Assembly: GCA_017475705.1 (NCBI GenBank)
Contig: JAFVFB010000021.1
Location: 1-52,198 of the forward strand
Reading direction: 5' to 3'
Source of the DNA: Alphaproteobacteria bacterium
GTDB taxonomy: Bacteria; Pseudomonadota; Alphaproteobacteria; RF32; CAG-239
DNA: 52,198 nucleotides
Shown here: one piece after another, positions 16,914 to 25,447 of the stretch
Layout of the letters: every line of letters begins with the position of its first letter
Numbering within the stretch: position 1 is the first letter of the stretch
Notes under the pieces: model-generated
Told to the model about the DNA's origin: nothing
Databases searched by the model: none
The model's input: only the letters and a program-made list of their open reading frames with translations
Program-made: the position numbers and the translations under genes

Positions 16914-19529
16914 ATGAATATTCAGGATATCACAGATATTGATACAGCTTTAGGAAAATTAGCCGATTTATGCGGAATCGAATATCAATCAGAACCGGAA
17001 GTTAAGGTCGGTATGCTTAAAGCTATGGGAATACTCCACGACGATTTTAACTATTCATCTCTGCAGGGGCGTGATGCAAAACAAAATCTAGAACTTGTTA
17101 AAGCTCTAATTAAAGAGAAAATGGATGCCAACTTCATTAATATTGTACATCATGTCCCTGTCTTGAGACAGAATAAGGTAGGAAGTATAGAGGTGTCTTT
17201 ACCGGATGGTGTACAAAAATTACATTGGCACTTTTTTGAAGATGAAAATCCTAAAAAATATTATTCAGGTTCTGTTGAGTTTGATGATGCCGAGAAGATT
17301 TATAGTGGTGATATTGCTGTTAATGATTTAGAGCCGTGTGCAGAGCAGGGGAATGATAATAATCATCATATTATTAATGGAATTACCTATCGAAAGTATC
17401 GTTTTAAATTTCCATTTGAGGTGCGTTTAGGCTATCATCATGCAGAATTTTCTTACGTGGATAAGAATGGCATTGAACATGCCCAACGAACACATCTTAT
17501 TTCTGCTCCGGAAAAGTGCTATGATGCTTTGGGAATTAAAGATGGTAAAAAAACATGGGGCGTTCCGGTGCAATTGTATGAGCAAGTTAGTGAAAATAAT
17601 TTAGGAATTGGTAATTATAGTGACTTAGCTCAATTGGGGTATATCCTAGGTAAAAATGGTGCAGGCATTATGGGGGTTAATCCCTTGCATGCCAATCGTG
17701 GTGATCAGCCAGAAAATGCATCTCCTTATTCGCCAGATAGTCGGATGTTTTTTAATTATCTCTATCTTGATGTGACTGCCGTTGAAGAATTTAAGACTAG
17801 TGCAGATATTCAGTCTTATTATTATGGTAGTGAGTTTCAAAATAAGCTTAAGCGTAATCGGCGGCGTGCTTATGTGGATTATACTGTAACACAAGAGCTT
17901 GTAGATGATATTTTAGTGCGTTGTTATAAAGAGTTTAAACATAAGAAAGATTCAGAGGATTATAATCGATTTAAGGTCTTTTGTGATAGTCAAGACGGTA
18001 TACTGGATATGTATGCTACTTTTAGAGCGTTAAGTAAATATTTTTCGAAACATAAACCAGCATTGTTGGACTGGACGTGTTGGCCGGAAGAATATAAAAA
18101 AACAAATTCTGTAGCAGTGCAAAAATTTGTTGCGGCACATCAAGATGAAATAGAGTTCTTTAAATATAGTCAATATCAATGTTCAAAGCAGATTGAGGAA
18201 GTTAAAGAGACTTGTTTGAATGCGGGAATGAAAATCGGACTTTATATGGATATGGCGGTTGGGGCTTCTCCTAAAGGTTTTGAGGCCTGGTATTATAAGG
18301 ATCTGTTTATAAAAGGTTCGGCCGGTGCTACACCAGATGAATTATCTCCAGCTGGACAGGTCTGGAATGTTTTAGGATTTAACCCGGCTAAGTTGCAGGA
18401 GCAGGGGTACGAGCCGTATCGTCGCATTTTAGAAGCCAATATGAAATATGCAGGTTGTATGCGCATTGATCATGTCTTGCAGTTAAATCGTCTTTATTTT
18501 TATCCTACGAATGGGGCACCTGGAACGTTTGTTTATTATAATGCTAATGAACTGATGGCCATTGTCGCTTTAGAAAGTCATCGTCATAGGACTATGATTA
18601 TAGGTGAAGATATTGGCGCCACGACTGAAGAATTTCGCCGTCAAATGGAAGAGTATGGTATTCTCTCATATAAAGTTTTGCCATTTGAAAGGGAAAGTAA
18701 TGTCTTTTATTCAATGCGGCGTCCAGAGGATTATCAATCTCTTTCAGTTTGTGCAACGTCAACTCATGATACGCCGACACTTATTAATCAGTGGAATGTT
18801 CAAGACATATGGCAAAAAAAGATGTTGGGTTTTTATAATGATTCGATAATAAATCGTATGTTTGATCAATATGCATCACAACGCGAATCGATGAATTGGA
18901 TGCTAGAGCATTATGGATGTTGGCAAGAGGTTGGGGGACAAAAGAGTGCACATCCTCGCGAAGAAGCTAATTATGTTCCAGAAAAATATATTCAAGCAAC
19001 AGCCGCGTTTATGGCTCGGTCTAATTCTGCTATTATGCTTATGCCTTTTGCTGATATTTTTGGGGTGAGTGAAATGGGAAATATTCCTGGTACTCTAGAT
19101 GTTGATATGACACTTTCTGATAAAAAGTCATTAATGGAAGTGCAAGGAAATGATGGGCGGTTTTATCCTAACTGGCGCAAGAAAATGCATATTCCGGTGG
19201 AACACATTGAAGATGTTGAAAAATTTCGTGAGATTGTATCTATTCTGAATAAATATAGGTCGGATGGAAACGATGGAAGAGGGCGCTATTATCAGTTTGA
19301 GCGTTTGGGAGCTAATGCTTCTTCTTCATTAGATTTTGATAAAGCATATCGTTTATATAATATTTATAGGCATCGAGATGAATATAAGTTGTCACAAATT
19401 TTGGAGCATCGTTACAATGAAAGCTTTAAATCTCGTTTGGACACACGAAAAAAGGATGTCTTGGAACGGTTTGATGAAGCTTTAAAGGCTTATAAATCCT
19501 ATGTGAAAAAAGAAGGTCGCGTGGGATAG
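16914..19529 (+). CDS. malQ: 4-alpha-glucanotransferase (GH77), long form
   Basis: Second amylomaltase, 871 residues against 712 for the one at 2.3 kb, with clearly different sequence. The ATG at 16914 is preferred over a TTG at 16911 because an agagg site lies 5 bases before it. N-terminal beta-sandwich regions (about 60-210) precede the barrel (NNLGIGNYSDL). The catalytic residues are D519 in RIDHVLQL, E565 in GEDIGAT and D619 in STHDTPTL, the standard wording. A C-terminal addition of about 110 charged helical residues, with many Lys, Arg and Tyr, follows the usual end (FYPNWRKK). Family role: transfer of maltodextrin chains in glycogen or starch-fragment use. It stands alone after an AT-rich gap; the product of each paralogue may differ in chain-length preference. 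Confidence 0.92.
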   Translation: MNIQDITDIDTALGKLADLCGIEYQSEPEVKVGMLKAMGILHDDFNYSSLQGRDAKQNLELVKALIKEKMDANFINIVHHVPVLRQNKVGSIEVSLPDGVQKLHWHFFEDENPKKYYSGSVEFDDAEKIYSGDIAVNDLEPCAEQGNDNNHHIINGITYRKYRFKFPFEVRLGYHHAEFSYVDKNGIEHAQRTHLISAPEKCYDALGIKDGKKTWGVPVQLYEQVSENNLGIGNYSDLAQLGYILGKNGAGIMGVNPLHANRGDQPENASPYSPDSRMFFNYLYLDVTAVEEFKTSADIQSYYYGSEFQNKLKRNRRRAYVDYTVTQELVDDILVRCYKEFKHKKDSEDYNRFKVFCDSQDGILDMYATFRALSKYFSKHKPALLDWTCWPEEYKKTNSVAVQKFVAAHQDEIEFFKYSQYQCSKQIEEVKETCLNAGMKIGLYMDMAVGASPKGFEAWYYKDLFIKGSAGATPDELSPAGQVWNVLGFNPAKLQEQGYEPYRRILEANMKYAGCMRIDHVLQLNRLYFYPTNGAPGTFVYYNANELMAIVALESHRHRTMIIGEDIGATTEEFRRQMEEYGILSYKVLPFERESNVFYSMRRPEDYQSLSVCATSTHDTPTLINQWNVQDIWQKKMLGFYNDSIINRMFDQYASQRESMNWMLEHYGCWQEVGGQKSAHPREEANYVPEKYIQATAAFMARSNSAIMLMPFADIFGVSEMGNIPGTLDVDMTLSDKKSLMEVQGNDGRFYPNWRKKMHIPVEHIEDVEKFREIVSILNKYRSDGNDGRGRYYQFERLGANASSSLDFDKAYRLYNIYRHRDEYKLSQILEHRYNESFKSRLDTRKKDVLERFDEALKAYKSYVKKEGRVG

Positions 19530-19631
19530 AATTGTTGTGAAATTAATCACAGTGTCAATTGAATACTTGCTTTTTTATAAATCTGTAATATAACAAAAAC
19601 AATAGTGGTTTTGTATTGTAGAAGTTTTATT

Positions 19632-20252
19632 ATGACAGTGACAACACCTAAAATTGGTACTATATATAAAATTGCAGGGTTTATAGCATTTATTCTGCTG
19701 AGTTATTTAGGATTACGCAGTTATAAGATATCTGTAGAAAAGCTTAAGATTAATGCATGTATAGAAGAAGTTGGTGAATTAATGAATAATACTATTCAGG
19801 CTTATTCATCTCAAAAAGATTATAATGGATATGACTATAGTACGGCGGTATCATTAAAGCTTATACCGCGTAGAATGTTTAAGGTAGGGTATAGAGAAGC
19901 TGTTAATGCTTATATGGGAGGGGTTGATGTCTTTTATTCCTCTTTGTATGAAATGGATGATAATAAATCTTTTGAAATATCTTTTCAAGGACTTAGCAGT
20001 TTTGGTTGCCGTGAGTTAATGAAGGTGGCATGGGATGAGCAGCAAGGTATTAGTTTTATTGCTGTGGGAGGGTATAAAGTTGCGACTCCTAGCGGTGTAC
20101 TTGATGAAATTCTGATCGATACGCCGCAGCAAGAAATAAAAAAATCAAATATTTTCAAAGCTCAGGATTTGGCAGGCGCTAGTGAGAAAAGTATAGAAAA
20201 TGCATGTCAATGTGATGAGAATACATGCTCTGTCGTATGGAAATTTAAGTAA
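19632..20252 (+). CDS. PilS-type type IV pilin-like membrane-anchored protein
   Basis: 206 residues from the ATG at 19632, which has an agaag site; an upstream GTG at 19605 is less likely. One N-terminal membrane helix (about 11-30) is followed by a globular region. Its wording resembles the PilS pilin domain: a helix with NNTIQAYSSQKDYNGY, then AVSLKLIPRRMF, a GGVDVFY strand and FEISFQGLSSFGCREL, with a likely Cys pair (one in GCREL and one in the QCDENTC tail). The classic prepilin-peptidase site (Gly before a Phe/Met-x3-Glu) is not visible, so it may be a pilin-fold protein that stays membrane-anchored. No pilus assembly genes are near. Confidence 0.55.
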   Translation: MTVTTPKIGTIYKIAGFIAFILLSYLGLRSYKISVEKLKINACIEEVGELMNNTIQAYSSQKDYNGYDYSTAVSLKLIPRRMFKVGYREAVNAYMGGVDVFYSSLYEMDDNKSFEISFQGLSSFGCRELMKVAWDEQQGISFIAVGGYKVATPSGVLDEILIDTPQQEIKKSNIFKAQDLAGASEKSIENACQCDENTCSVVWKFK

Positions 20253-20300
20253 GTTGCTTTTTTGATGTATTATCATTTGGAATACGTTGTTAAATAATGC

Positions 20301-20328
20301 TTGAAAAATTTATCTAATATGATATAAG
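20301..20328 (+). promoter_or_regulatory. Candidate sigma-70 promoter of lysS
   Basis: TTGAAA at 20301-20306, 16-base spacer, TATAAG at 20323-20328; predicted start near 20335, a short leader before the ATG at 20352. Confidence 0.55.
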
Positions 20329-20351
20329 GCATGGCAGTTTAATTTAAATTA

Positions 20352-21836
20352 ATGGATACGATAATGACAGAAGAAATCAGTGAACAACGGCAAAGTCGTC
20401 TTAATAAGCTTTCTAAACTTGAAGATATGGGGTATAATCCATATCCATATAGATTTGTCCCTAATAGCTATGCTCAGCCTCTGCAAGAAAAATACCAAAA
20501 TCTGCAAGCCGGTGAAAATACGGAGGATAGAGTAACAGTTGCAGGACGTGCCATGGCTGTTAGAAATGATGGTATGTTTATTGATATGAAGGATAAAACT
20601 GGTAGAATTCAGCTTTTTTGTCATAAATCGCATTTGGATGAAGATAATTTAAAATTACTCAAATGCCTTGATGTTGGTGATGTCGTTGGTGTTACTGGGT
20701 TTATTCGCCGAACGCCACGTGGTGAGTTATCCGTTGCGGCAGAAAAATTCGATATAATAGCCAAATCCTTGGAGCCTTTGCCTGAAAAATTTCATGGATT
20801 GACAGATGTTGAAACGCGCTATCGTAAGCGTTATGTCGATTTAATAATAAATGATGAAGCTAAACAAACCCTGTTGATGCGGTGCAAAATAGTATCTGCG
20901 GTGCGTGCATTTTTTAATTCTGAAGATTTCTTGGAAGTAGAAACACCGACATTCCATCCAATTATGGGAGGAGCAAATGCAAAGCCATTTGTGACACACT
21001 ATAATGCGCTTGATAATGATTTTTATTTACGCGTTGCTCCAGAGTTGTATTTGAAAAAATTGATCGTCGGTGGTTTTGATCGTGTTTTTGAAATTGGTAA
21101 AAATTATCGCAATGAGGGTATTGATAAAAATCATGTTCCAGAGTTTACGGGTTTAGAAGCTTACATGGCGTATGGTGATTATAATGATATGGCAGAGTTG
21201 ATGTCTCGCTTGGTTCGTTATGTTGTTAAGAATGTGTTTGGGACAGATAAGCTGGTATTATCAGGACATGAAATTGATTTTTCAAAACCATTTCCTAAGG
21301 TTTCAATCATCGATTTAATTAAGAAAGAAACAGGAGCAGACTTTTTGAGTGTAGATACTGTTGATGATGCTAAAAAATTGGCTCATACTGTAGGGGTTGA
21401 TGCAGATCATTGCTCATGTTGGGGAAAGGTTGTTCAAGAAGTCTTTGATGAAAAAGTTGAGCAGACTTTGATTGAACCAATTCATGTTATGGATATGCCA
21501 CGAGATATTTCTCCTTTGGCAAAAACGCATCGAGATAATCCAAGGTTAGTGGAACACTTTGATACTTATTTACTAGGAATGGAGTTGGGGTGTGCTTATT
21601 CTGAATTGTCCAACCCATTGGAGCAGTTGGAACGTTTTAAAGATCAGGCTGCCGAGCGGGAATGCGGTGATGAAGAGGCGCAAATGCTTGATGAGAGCTT
21701 TATTGATGCTTTGTCTTATGGATTTGTCCCGACCACAGGTATGGGTATGGGAATGGATAGATTGGCTAAGCTCTTAACAGGTGCGGCTACGCTACGTGAT
21801 GTCATTTTGTTTCCGACATTGAAAAAACGTGATTAA
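20352..21836 (+). CDS. lysS: Lysyl-tRNA synthetase, class II
   Basis: Charges tRNA-Lys. The N-terminal OB-fold anticodon domain (about 50-150, VTVAGRAMAVRNDGMF) is followed by the class II core. Motif 2 is FEIGKNYRNEG, with the family's NHVPEFTGLEAYMAYGDY next to it. Motif 3 is GMGMGMDRLAKLL near the C-terminus, containing the ATP-binding Arg. 494 residues is normal. Two starts are possible, ATG 20352 and ATG 20364 (MTEEISEQ); neither has a clear ribosome site, and the first is used. A two-way terminator follows. Confidence 0.97.
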   Translation: MDTIMTEEISEQRQSRLNKLSKLEDMGYNPYPYRFVPNSYAQPLQEKYQNLQAGENTEDRVTVAGRAMAVRNDGMFIDMKDKTGRIQLFCHKSHLDEDNLKLLKCLDVGDVVGVTGFIRRTPRGELSVAAEKFDIIAKSLEPLPEKFHGLTDVETRYRKRYVDLIINDEAKQTLLMRCKIVSAVRAFFNSEDFLEVETPTFHPIMGGANAKPFVTHYNALDNDFYLRVAPELYLKKLIVGGFDRVFEIGKNYRNEGIDKNHVPEFTGLEAYMAYGDYNDMAELMSRLVRYVVKNVFGTDKLVLSGHEIDFSKPFPKVSIIDLIKKETGADFLSVDTVDDAKKLAHTVGVDADHCSCWGKVVQEVFDEKVEQTLIEPIHVMDMPRDISPLAKTHRDNPRLVEHFDTYLLGMELGCAYSELSNPLEQLERFKDQAAERECGDEEAQMLDESFIDALSYGFVPTTGMGMGMDRLAKLLTGAATLRDVILFPTLKKRD

Positions 21837-21855
21837 TTTTATGAAAATTCAAAGG

Positions 21856-21887
21856 AAGGACGACCTAAAAGTCGTCCTTTTCTTTTA
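21856..21887. terminator. Bidirectional terminator between lysS and the lysozyme-like gene
   Basis: AAGGACGAC (21856-21864) pairs perfectly with GTCGTCCTT (21871-21879), 6-base loop, U tract TTTTCTTTTA on the plus strand. On the minus strand the same stem is followed by TTTCCTTT, serving the convergent gene whose stop overlaps the tract. Confidence 0.88.
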
Positions 21888-23696
21888 TGCGTAAGAATTC
21901 TTCTGTTGCTGTTTGCGCTTAACGATGATTGTTTCCCCTAGCTGGGGCAGATTATTTCTTGTCCGAGCAACATTTGTTAATTTATTACGAGCTTTATTTT
22001 TACTATTTGGAATTTTTGCAACAATTTCTTCTTCTGTAGTTTTTCCTTTGAAACAATCTGCATTTCCTCTATTATATGCAGTATACATCACAGCTAATTG
22101 TGTGGGTAATGTCAGATTATCAAAAGTTGCTTTGCCGATTGCCCTCTGACATGAACGATATGCATATTCAATGTCTGTATTAAATATTTTTCTCATATCG
22201 TCTTCGGTTAATTTTACTTTTGCAACTTGAGGGGCCGCTATATTATAACCAGCACCCGGTATCTTTGATGCTTTTAGGTTTGTATGTTTTAGGGCTTCTT
22301 CTAAAGATGCGCTAGGGTGTTGTTTTTGGTAGCTTTTTGCTTTTTTGAGTTCTGTACGCATAAAGTCAAACTGATTTTCCAATTCTGTAGCTGATAGAGA
22401 TGTCTTATTAGCCAGTTTTACATAGTTGGATTTGTAGTTATTCATAATTTTTTCGTTGTTTACTTCATCGTATAGCATAATTAGGTGGCCAGAACCGAAG
22501 GTGGGATTACCTTTATAATCTAAAGTCGTTATATAACTTTTACTTTCAAAGTGAGAATAGTAGGTATATGCAGTATCAAGCAGCTCCGCTTTGCTGGCGG
22601 CTGGTCTGTCAGGAAGGTTATCATAGGCTATTTTTCCAGATTTTATCAATTGATTTGCCAATTTTTGCTGTTGAGCCAGTGCTTCTCTTTCTGCTTTTTG
22701 AGCGGAAATTTTTTTATTGAATTTCTCTTTCAAAGCAGGGAAAGCGTTATCTTGATGAGCTAAACTTTCTTGCTGTTGCCAGAATTGTTTTTCAGCTATG
22801 GTGTAGTCTTCTGAATTTTTACTTGCAATAGTCTTGTCAACTTTTTGATTAAATGATTCAGCATTCTCTTCAGCAGCAATATTATAAGGGGAATTCTTAG
22901 AAAAAATGGTAGATGTATTTGTTTGTATTGGTGTCGATAGGGGGGGCTGAGATGCTGTTGCATTTGCTTTGTTCTTTTTAGCAAAAATTGCATCTTTTTT
23001 CTTTTTAATTGCGGCTTTTACTTTATTAATTGAATTTTGTGCGTTTTGTTTTATTTTATCAATTCTCTGTTTGAACTTATTGGGGCGTTGTGTTTGCGTA
23101 ATTTTTGTATTTTCCTCGTTTTTATCATTGGCAATTGGCTCTAGTTCTATATCGTCAAAAGTTGTTTGTTCTTCAGAAATAGGATCAGAGGAAATGTTTT
23201 CATCTGTATTTATTGGGGAAGATGCTGAATTTATTTGTTGGTCTTTACTTTCTTCTGCTTTTTCTGGTTCTACAGTAGTGTCTTGATTTGTCTCAGACTG
23301 ATTGTTTGTGGTTGTTTGTTCTAGAATTTCTTGTTGATCAAATGAAGTTTTATCAGGGCGTGATGAAAGAGGTGATGATGGCACTTCTTCTTTTTCACTG
23401 GTGGCTTTGGCGACTATTTCTGCAGGAATGTCTTCTTGTAAAAAATAGGCAATTGCATTTCTTGAATTTCTATAATTTTCGCCTATATCTTCCATTAAAT
23501 ATGCAGGTTCCATCATAGCTCTGACCATGATGGTATATGCCTTTTCTGAGCCATACTTTTGTACCATCGTTTTGGCTAAATCTTTATCTAAATTAAGCCG
23601 CGTTAACCAAATTTCCATGCTGGCATATCGATGTTGTTCTTCTAATATCTCAGCTAATTCAAGAAGATCAGGGCGTCTTGGTGTTCTTGGTGCCAT
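21885..23696 (-). CDS. Large cytoplasmic-type protein with C-terminal T4-lysozyme-like (GH24) domain
   Basis: 603 residues. The N-terminal 120 residues are helical (LLELAEILEEQHRYASMEIW). A long disordered middle (about 120-360) is rich in Gln, Thr, Ser, Glu and Lys, with a very basic patch near 240. The C-terminal domain (about 370-560) fits a T4-type lysozyme: E384 in HFESK, D393 in LDYKG and T399 in NPTFGSGH have exactly the E-x8-D-x5-T spacing of T4 lysozyme (E11, D20, T26), and a later LPTQLAVMYTAYNRG helix suits the fold. It would cleave peptidoglycan, but no signal peptide or membrane helix is seen, so how it reaches the wall is unclear. A strong ggaggtg site lies 4 bases before the ATG. 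No phage genes surround it. Confidence 0.75.
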   Translation of the reverse strand: MAPRTPRRPDLLELAEILEEQHRYASMEIWLTRLNLDKDLAKTMVQKYGSEKAYTIMVRAMMEPAYLMEDIGENYRNSRNAIAYFLQEDIPAEIVAKATSEKEEVPSSPLSSRPDKTSFDQQEILEQTTTNNQSETNQDTTVEPEKAEESKDQQINSASSPINTDENISSDPISEEQTTFDDIELEPIANDKNEENTKITQTQRPNKFKQRIDKIKQNAQNSINKVKAAIKKKKDAIFAKKNKANATASQPPLSTPIQTNTSTIFSKNSPYNIAAEENAESFNQKVDKTIASKNSEDYTIAEKQFWQQQESLAHQDNAFPALKEKFNKKISAQKAEREALAQQQKLANQLIKSGKIAYDNLPDRPAASKAELLDTAYTYYSHFESKSYITTLDYKGNPTFGSGHLIMLYDEVNNEKIMNNYKSNYVKLANKTSLSATELENQFDFMRTELKKAKSYQKQHPSASLEEALKHTNLKASKIPGAGYNIAAPQVAKVKLTEDDMRKIFNTDIEYAYRSCQRAIGKATFDNLTLPTQLAVMYTAYNRGNADCFKGKTTEEEIVAKIPNSKNKARNKLTNVARTRNNLPQLGETIIVKRKQQQKNSYA

Positions 23697-23785
23697 AATC
23701 CACCTCCATATTTATATCAAACTTATTATCGATATTGTAGCAGTTTTTTCATTGCCTGTCAATAAAAATAGGATATTTACAAAAT

Positions 23786-23814
23786 TTGTATGGTCATAAT
23801 TTTTTTGGTATTAT
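23786..23814 (+). promoter_or_regulatory. Candidate promoter of hfq-hflX
   Basis: TTGTAT at 23786-23791, 17-base spacer, TATTAT at 23809-23814. The predicted start is near 23821, about 90 bases before hfq. Confidence 0.45.
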
Positions 23815-23821
23815 TTAGATT

Positions 23822-23908
23822 ATGTTAACTAAATTAAAAATAGAATATATTTATGCAGGCGAGGGGGAACTCTTAACGGCATATGTTGAAAATATAATAA
23901 GGAAATGA
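23822..23908 (+). CDS. Possible 28-residue leader peptide before hfq
   Basis: An ATG-to-TGA frame of 29 codons lies entirely in the hfq leader and ends 3 bases before the hfq ATG, across its ribosome site (ataagga). The peptide reads as MLTKLKIEYIYAGEGELL and continues to IIRK. No ribosome site precedes it; given the predicted transcript start it would be nearly leaderless. It may be chance in a short stretch. Confidence 0.2.
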   Translation: MLTKLKIEYIYAGEGELLTAYVENIIRK

Positions 23909-23911
23909 AAC

Positions 23912-24130
23912 ATGACTACAAATGCACAAGTTGATTTTTTGAATGATATCAAAGATAAAAAAGTTTCGGTAACTGTTTTTTTGATTAATGGTGTAAAACT
24001 ACAAGGTGTAATTACTTGGTTTGACAATTCTTCGCTATTACTTAGACGTGATGGTCATACTCAACTTGTTTATACCCATGCCGTATCAACTATTATGCCT
24101 GCGACACCAATTGATGTGGTTGAAGAATAA
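23912..24130 (+). CDS. hfq: RNA chaperone Hfq
   Basis: Hexameric Sm-like protein that pairs small RNAs with mRNAs. The 72 residues contain Sm1 ([19 protein letters not shown]) and Sm2 ([13 protein letters not shown], the family's YKHAIST site with Lys replaced by Thr). The QVDFLN start is typical of the RNA-binding proximal face. An ataagga site lies before the ATG. It is followed 2 bp later by hflX, a linkage conserved in Proteobacteria. Lacking a long C-terminal tail is normal for Alphaproteobacteria. Confidence 0.97.
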   Translation: MTTNAQVDFLNDIKDKKVSVTVFLINGVKLQGVITWFDNSSLLLRRDGHTQLVYTHAVSTIMPATPIDVVEE

Positions 24131-24132
24131 TT

Positions 24133-25377
24133 TTGCTTGATATTGAAAAAAATAAAAAAACAAAGACAGCTGTTATTTGCCCTATAGTGAAAGATAATTC
24201 GGGTGTTTGTTCTGTTGATGATATTTATAGAATCGCAGAGGAGGCGTGTGGATTGGTGGTTGCTATGGGGCAAATTGTTGTTTGGCGTGATGTTGTTAAA
24301 CTTAACAAAATTAATGCTGGTATGTATTTTGGAAGTGGTACTATCCAGCGTTTTAAAGAACAATGTATTGCGCATGATGTAGAACTATTGGTTGTCAACG
24401 CTGAATTATCTCCTGTGCAACAACGTAATTTAGAAAAAGAATTGCGGCTAAAAGTTATTGATAGGACAGCTGTTATCTTGGAAATTTTCGGTAGACGTGC
24501 TCAAACTAAAGAAGGTAAGTTACAAGTGGAATTAGCTCATTTAACTTATCAACGTGGTCGATTGGTGCGTAGTTGGACTCACCTGGAAAGACAAAGAGGA
24601 GGAGGGGGCTTTTTAGGCGGTCCTGGGGAAACTCAAATAGAGTTGGATAGGCGTTTTTTGGATAATCGTATTATTAAGATTAAGCGAGAATTGGAAAAGG
24701 TTACAAAGACAAGAACAATTCAGCGATCAGCACGGATTAAAGTTCCTTTCCCGGTTGTTGCGTTGGTGGGGTATACTAACGCAGGAAAATCTACATTATT
24801 TAATTACCTGACAAACGCTAATGTCGTTGCGCAAGACATGTTGTTTGCTACGTTGGATCCTACAATGCGTAAATTAAAGCTTGGTCATAATATGGAAATA
24901 ATTCTTTCTGATACAGTTGGTTTTATTTCTCAGTTGCCGCATGAACTGATCATGGCGTTTCGGGCAACATTGGAAGAGGTTTTGGTCGCAGATGTTATTT
25001 TGCATGTTATTGATGTTTCTAACCCTAGGTATAAAGAGCAGAAAAAAGATGTTATAAAGGTTTTACATGAGTTAGGGCTAGAAAAAATAGAGCATACATC
25101 AAGATATATTGAAGTGTGTAATAAAGTGGATGTGTTAGAAGAAAAAGTCTTAAAAGGAATAAAAAAAGGAATATTGGTTTCAGCTCTGTCTGGATTTGGT
25201 GTCCCTAATTTATTGGAATGCTTGAAATCTCATTTTTTGATGAAATCCAAAATTCAAACGGTTGAGGTAGATATTGCCGATGGTTCTAAGTTGGCTGAAA
25301 TCTATCGTACCGCGGAGGTCTTAACAAGACAGGAAACAGAAAATAAGATAGTCCTTACTATTAGTTTGAAGCCATAA
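24133..25377 (+). CDS. hflX: GTPase HflX
   Basis: Ribosome-associated GTPase that splits stalled or heat-damaged 70S ribosomes. The start is a TTG 2 bases after the hfq stop; no earlier ATG exists, and the family's N-terminal domain (residues 12 on, AVICPIVK) requires it. The N-domain has GSGTIQRFKE. A linker with the hallmark RGGGGFLGGPGETQIELDRR lies near 155-175. The G domain has GYTNAGKSTLFN (P-loop), DPTMRKL (switch), DTVGFISQLP and NKVDVLE. 414 residues is normal. It is presumably co-transcribed and translationally coupled with hfq. Confidence 0.96.
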   Translation: MLDIEKNKKTKTAVICPIVKDNSGVCSVDDIYRIAEEACGLVVAMGQIVVWRDVVKLNKINAGMYFGSGTIQRFKEQCIAHDVELLVVNAELSPVQQRNLEKELRLKVIDRTAVILEIFGRRAQTKEGKLQVELAHLTYQRGRLVRSWTHLERQRGGGGFLGGPGETQIELDRRFLDNRIIKIKRELEKVTKTRTIQRSARIKVPFPVVALVGYTNAGKSTLFNYLTNANVVAQDMLFATLDPTMRKLKLGHNMEIILSDTVGFISQLPHELIMAFRATLEEVLVADVILHVIDVSNPRYKEQKKDVIKVLHELGLEKIEHTSRYIEVCNKVDVLEEKVLKGIKKGILVSALSGFGVPNLLECLKSHFLMKSKIQTVEVDIADGSKLAEIYRTAEVLTRQETENKIVLTISLKP

Positions 25378-25391
25378 ATCATTTAATTGTC

Positions 25392-25420
25392 TTGATTTTG
25401 TGTGTAAAATATGGTACACT
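25392..25420 (+). promoter_or_regulatory. Candidate sigma-70 promoter
   Basis: TTGATT at 25392-25397, 17-base spacer, TACACT at 25415-25420; the predicted start is about 20 bases before the ATG at 25448, with a ggaggag ribosome site in between. Confidence 0.6.
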
Positions 25421-25447
25421 GGTCATGATTAATGGAGGAGATAAATA

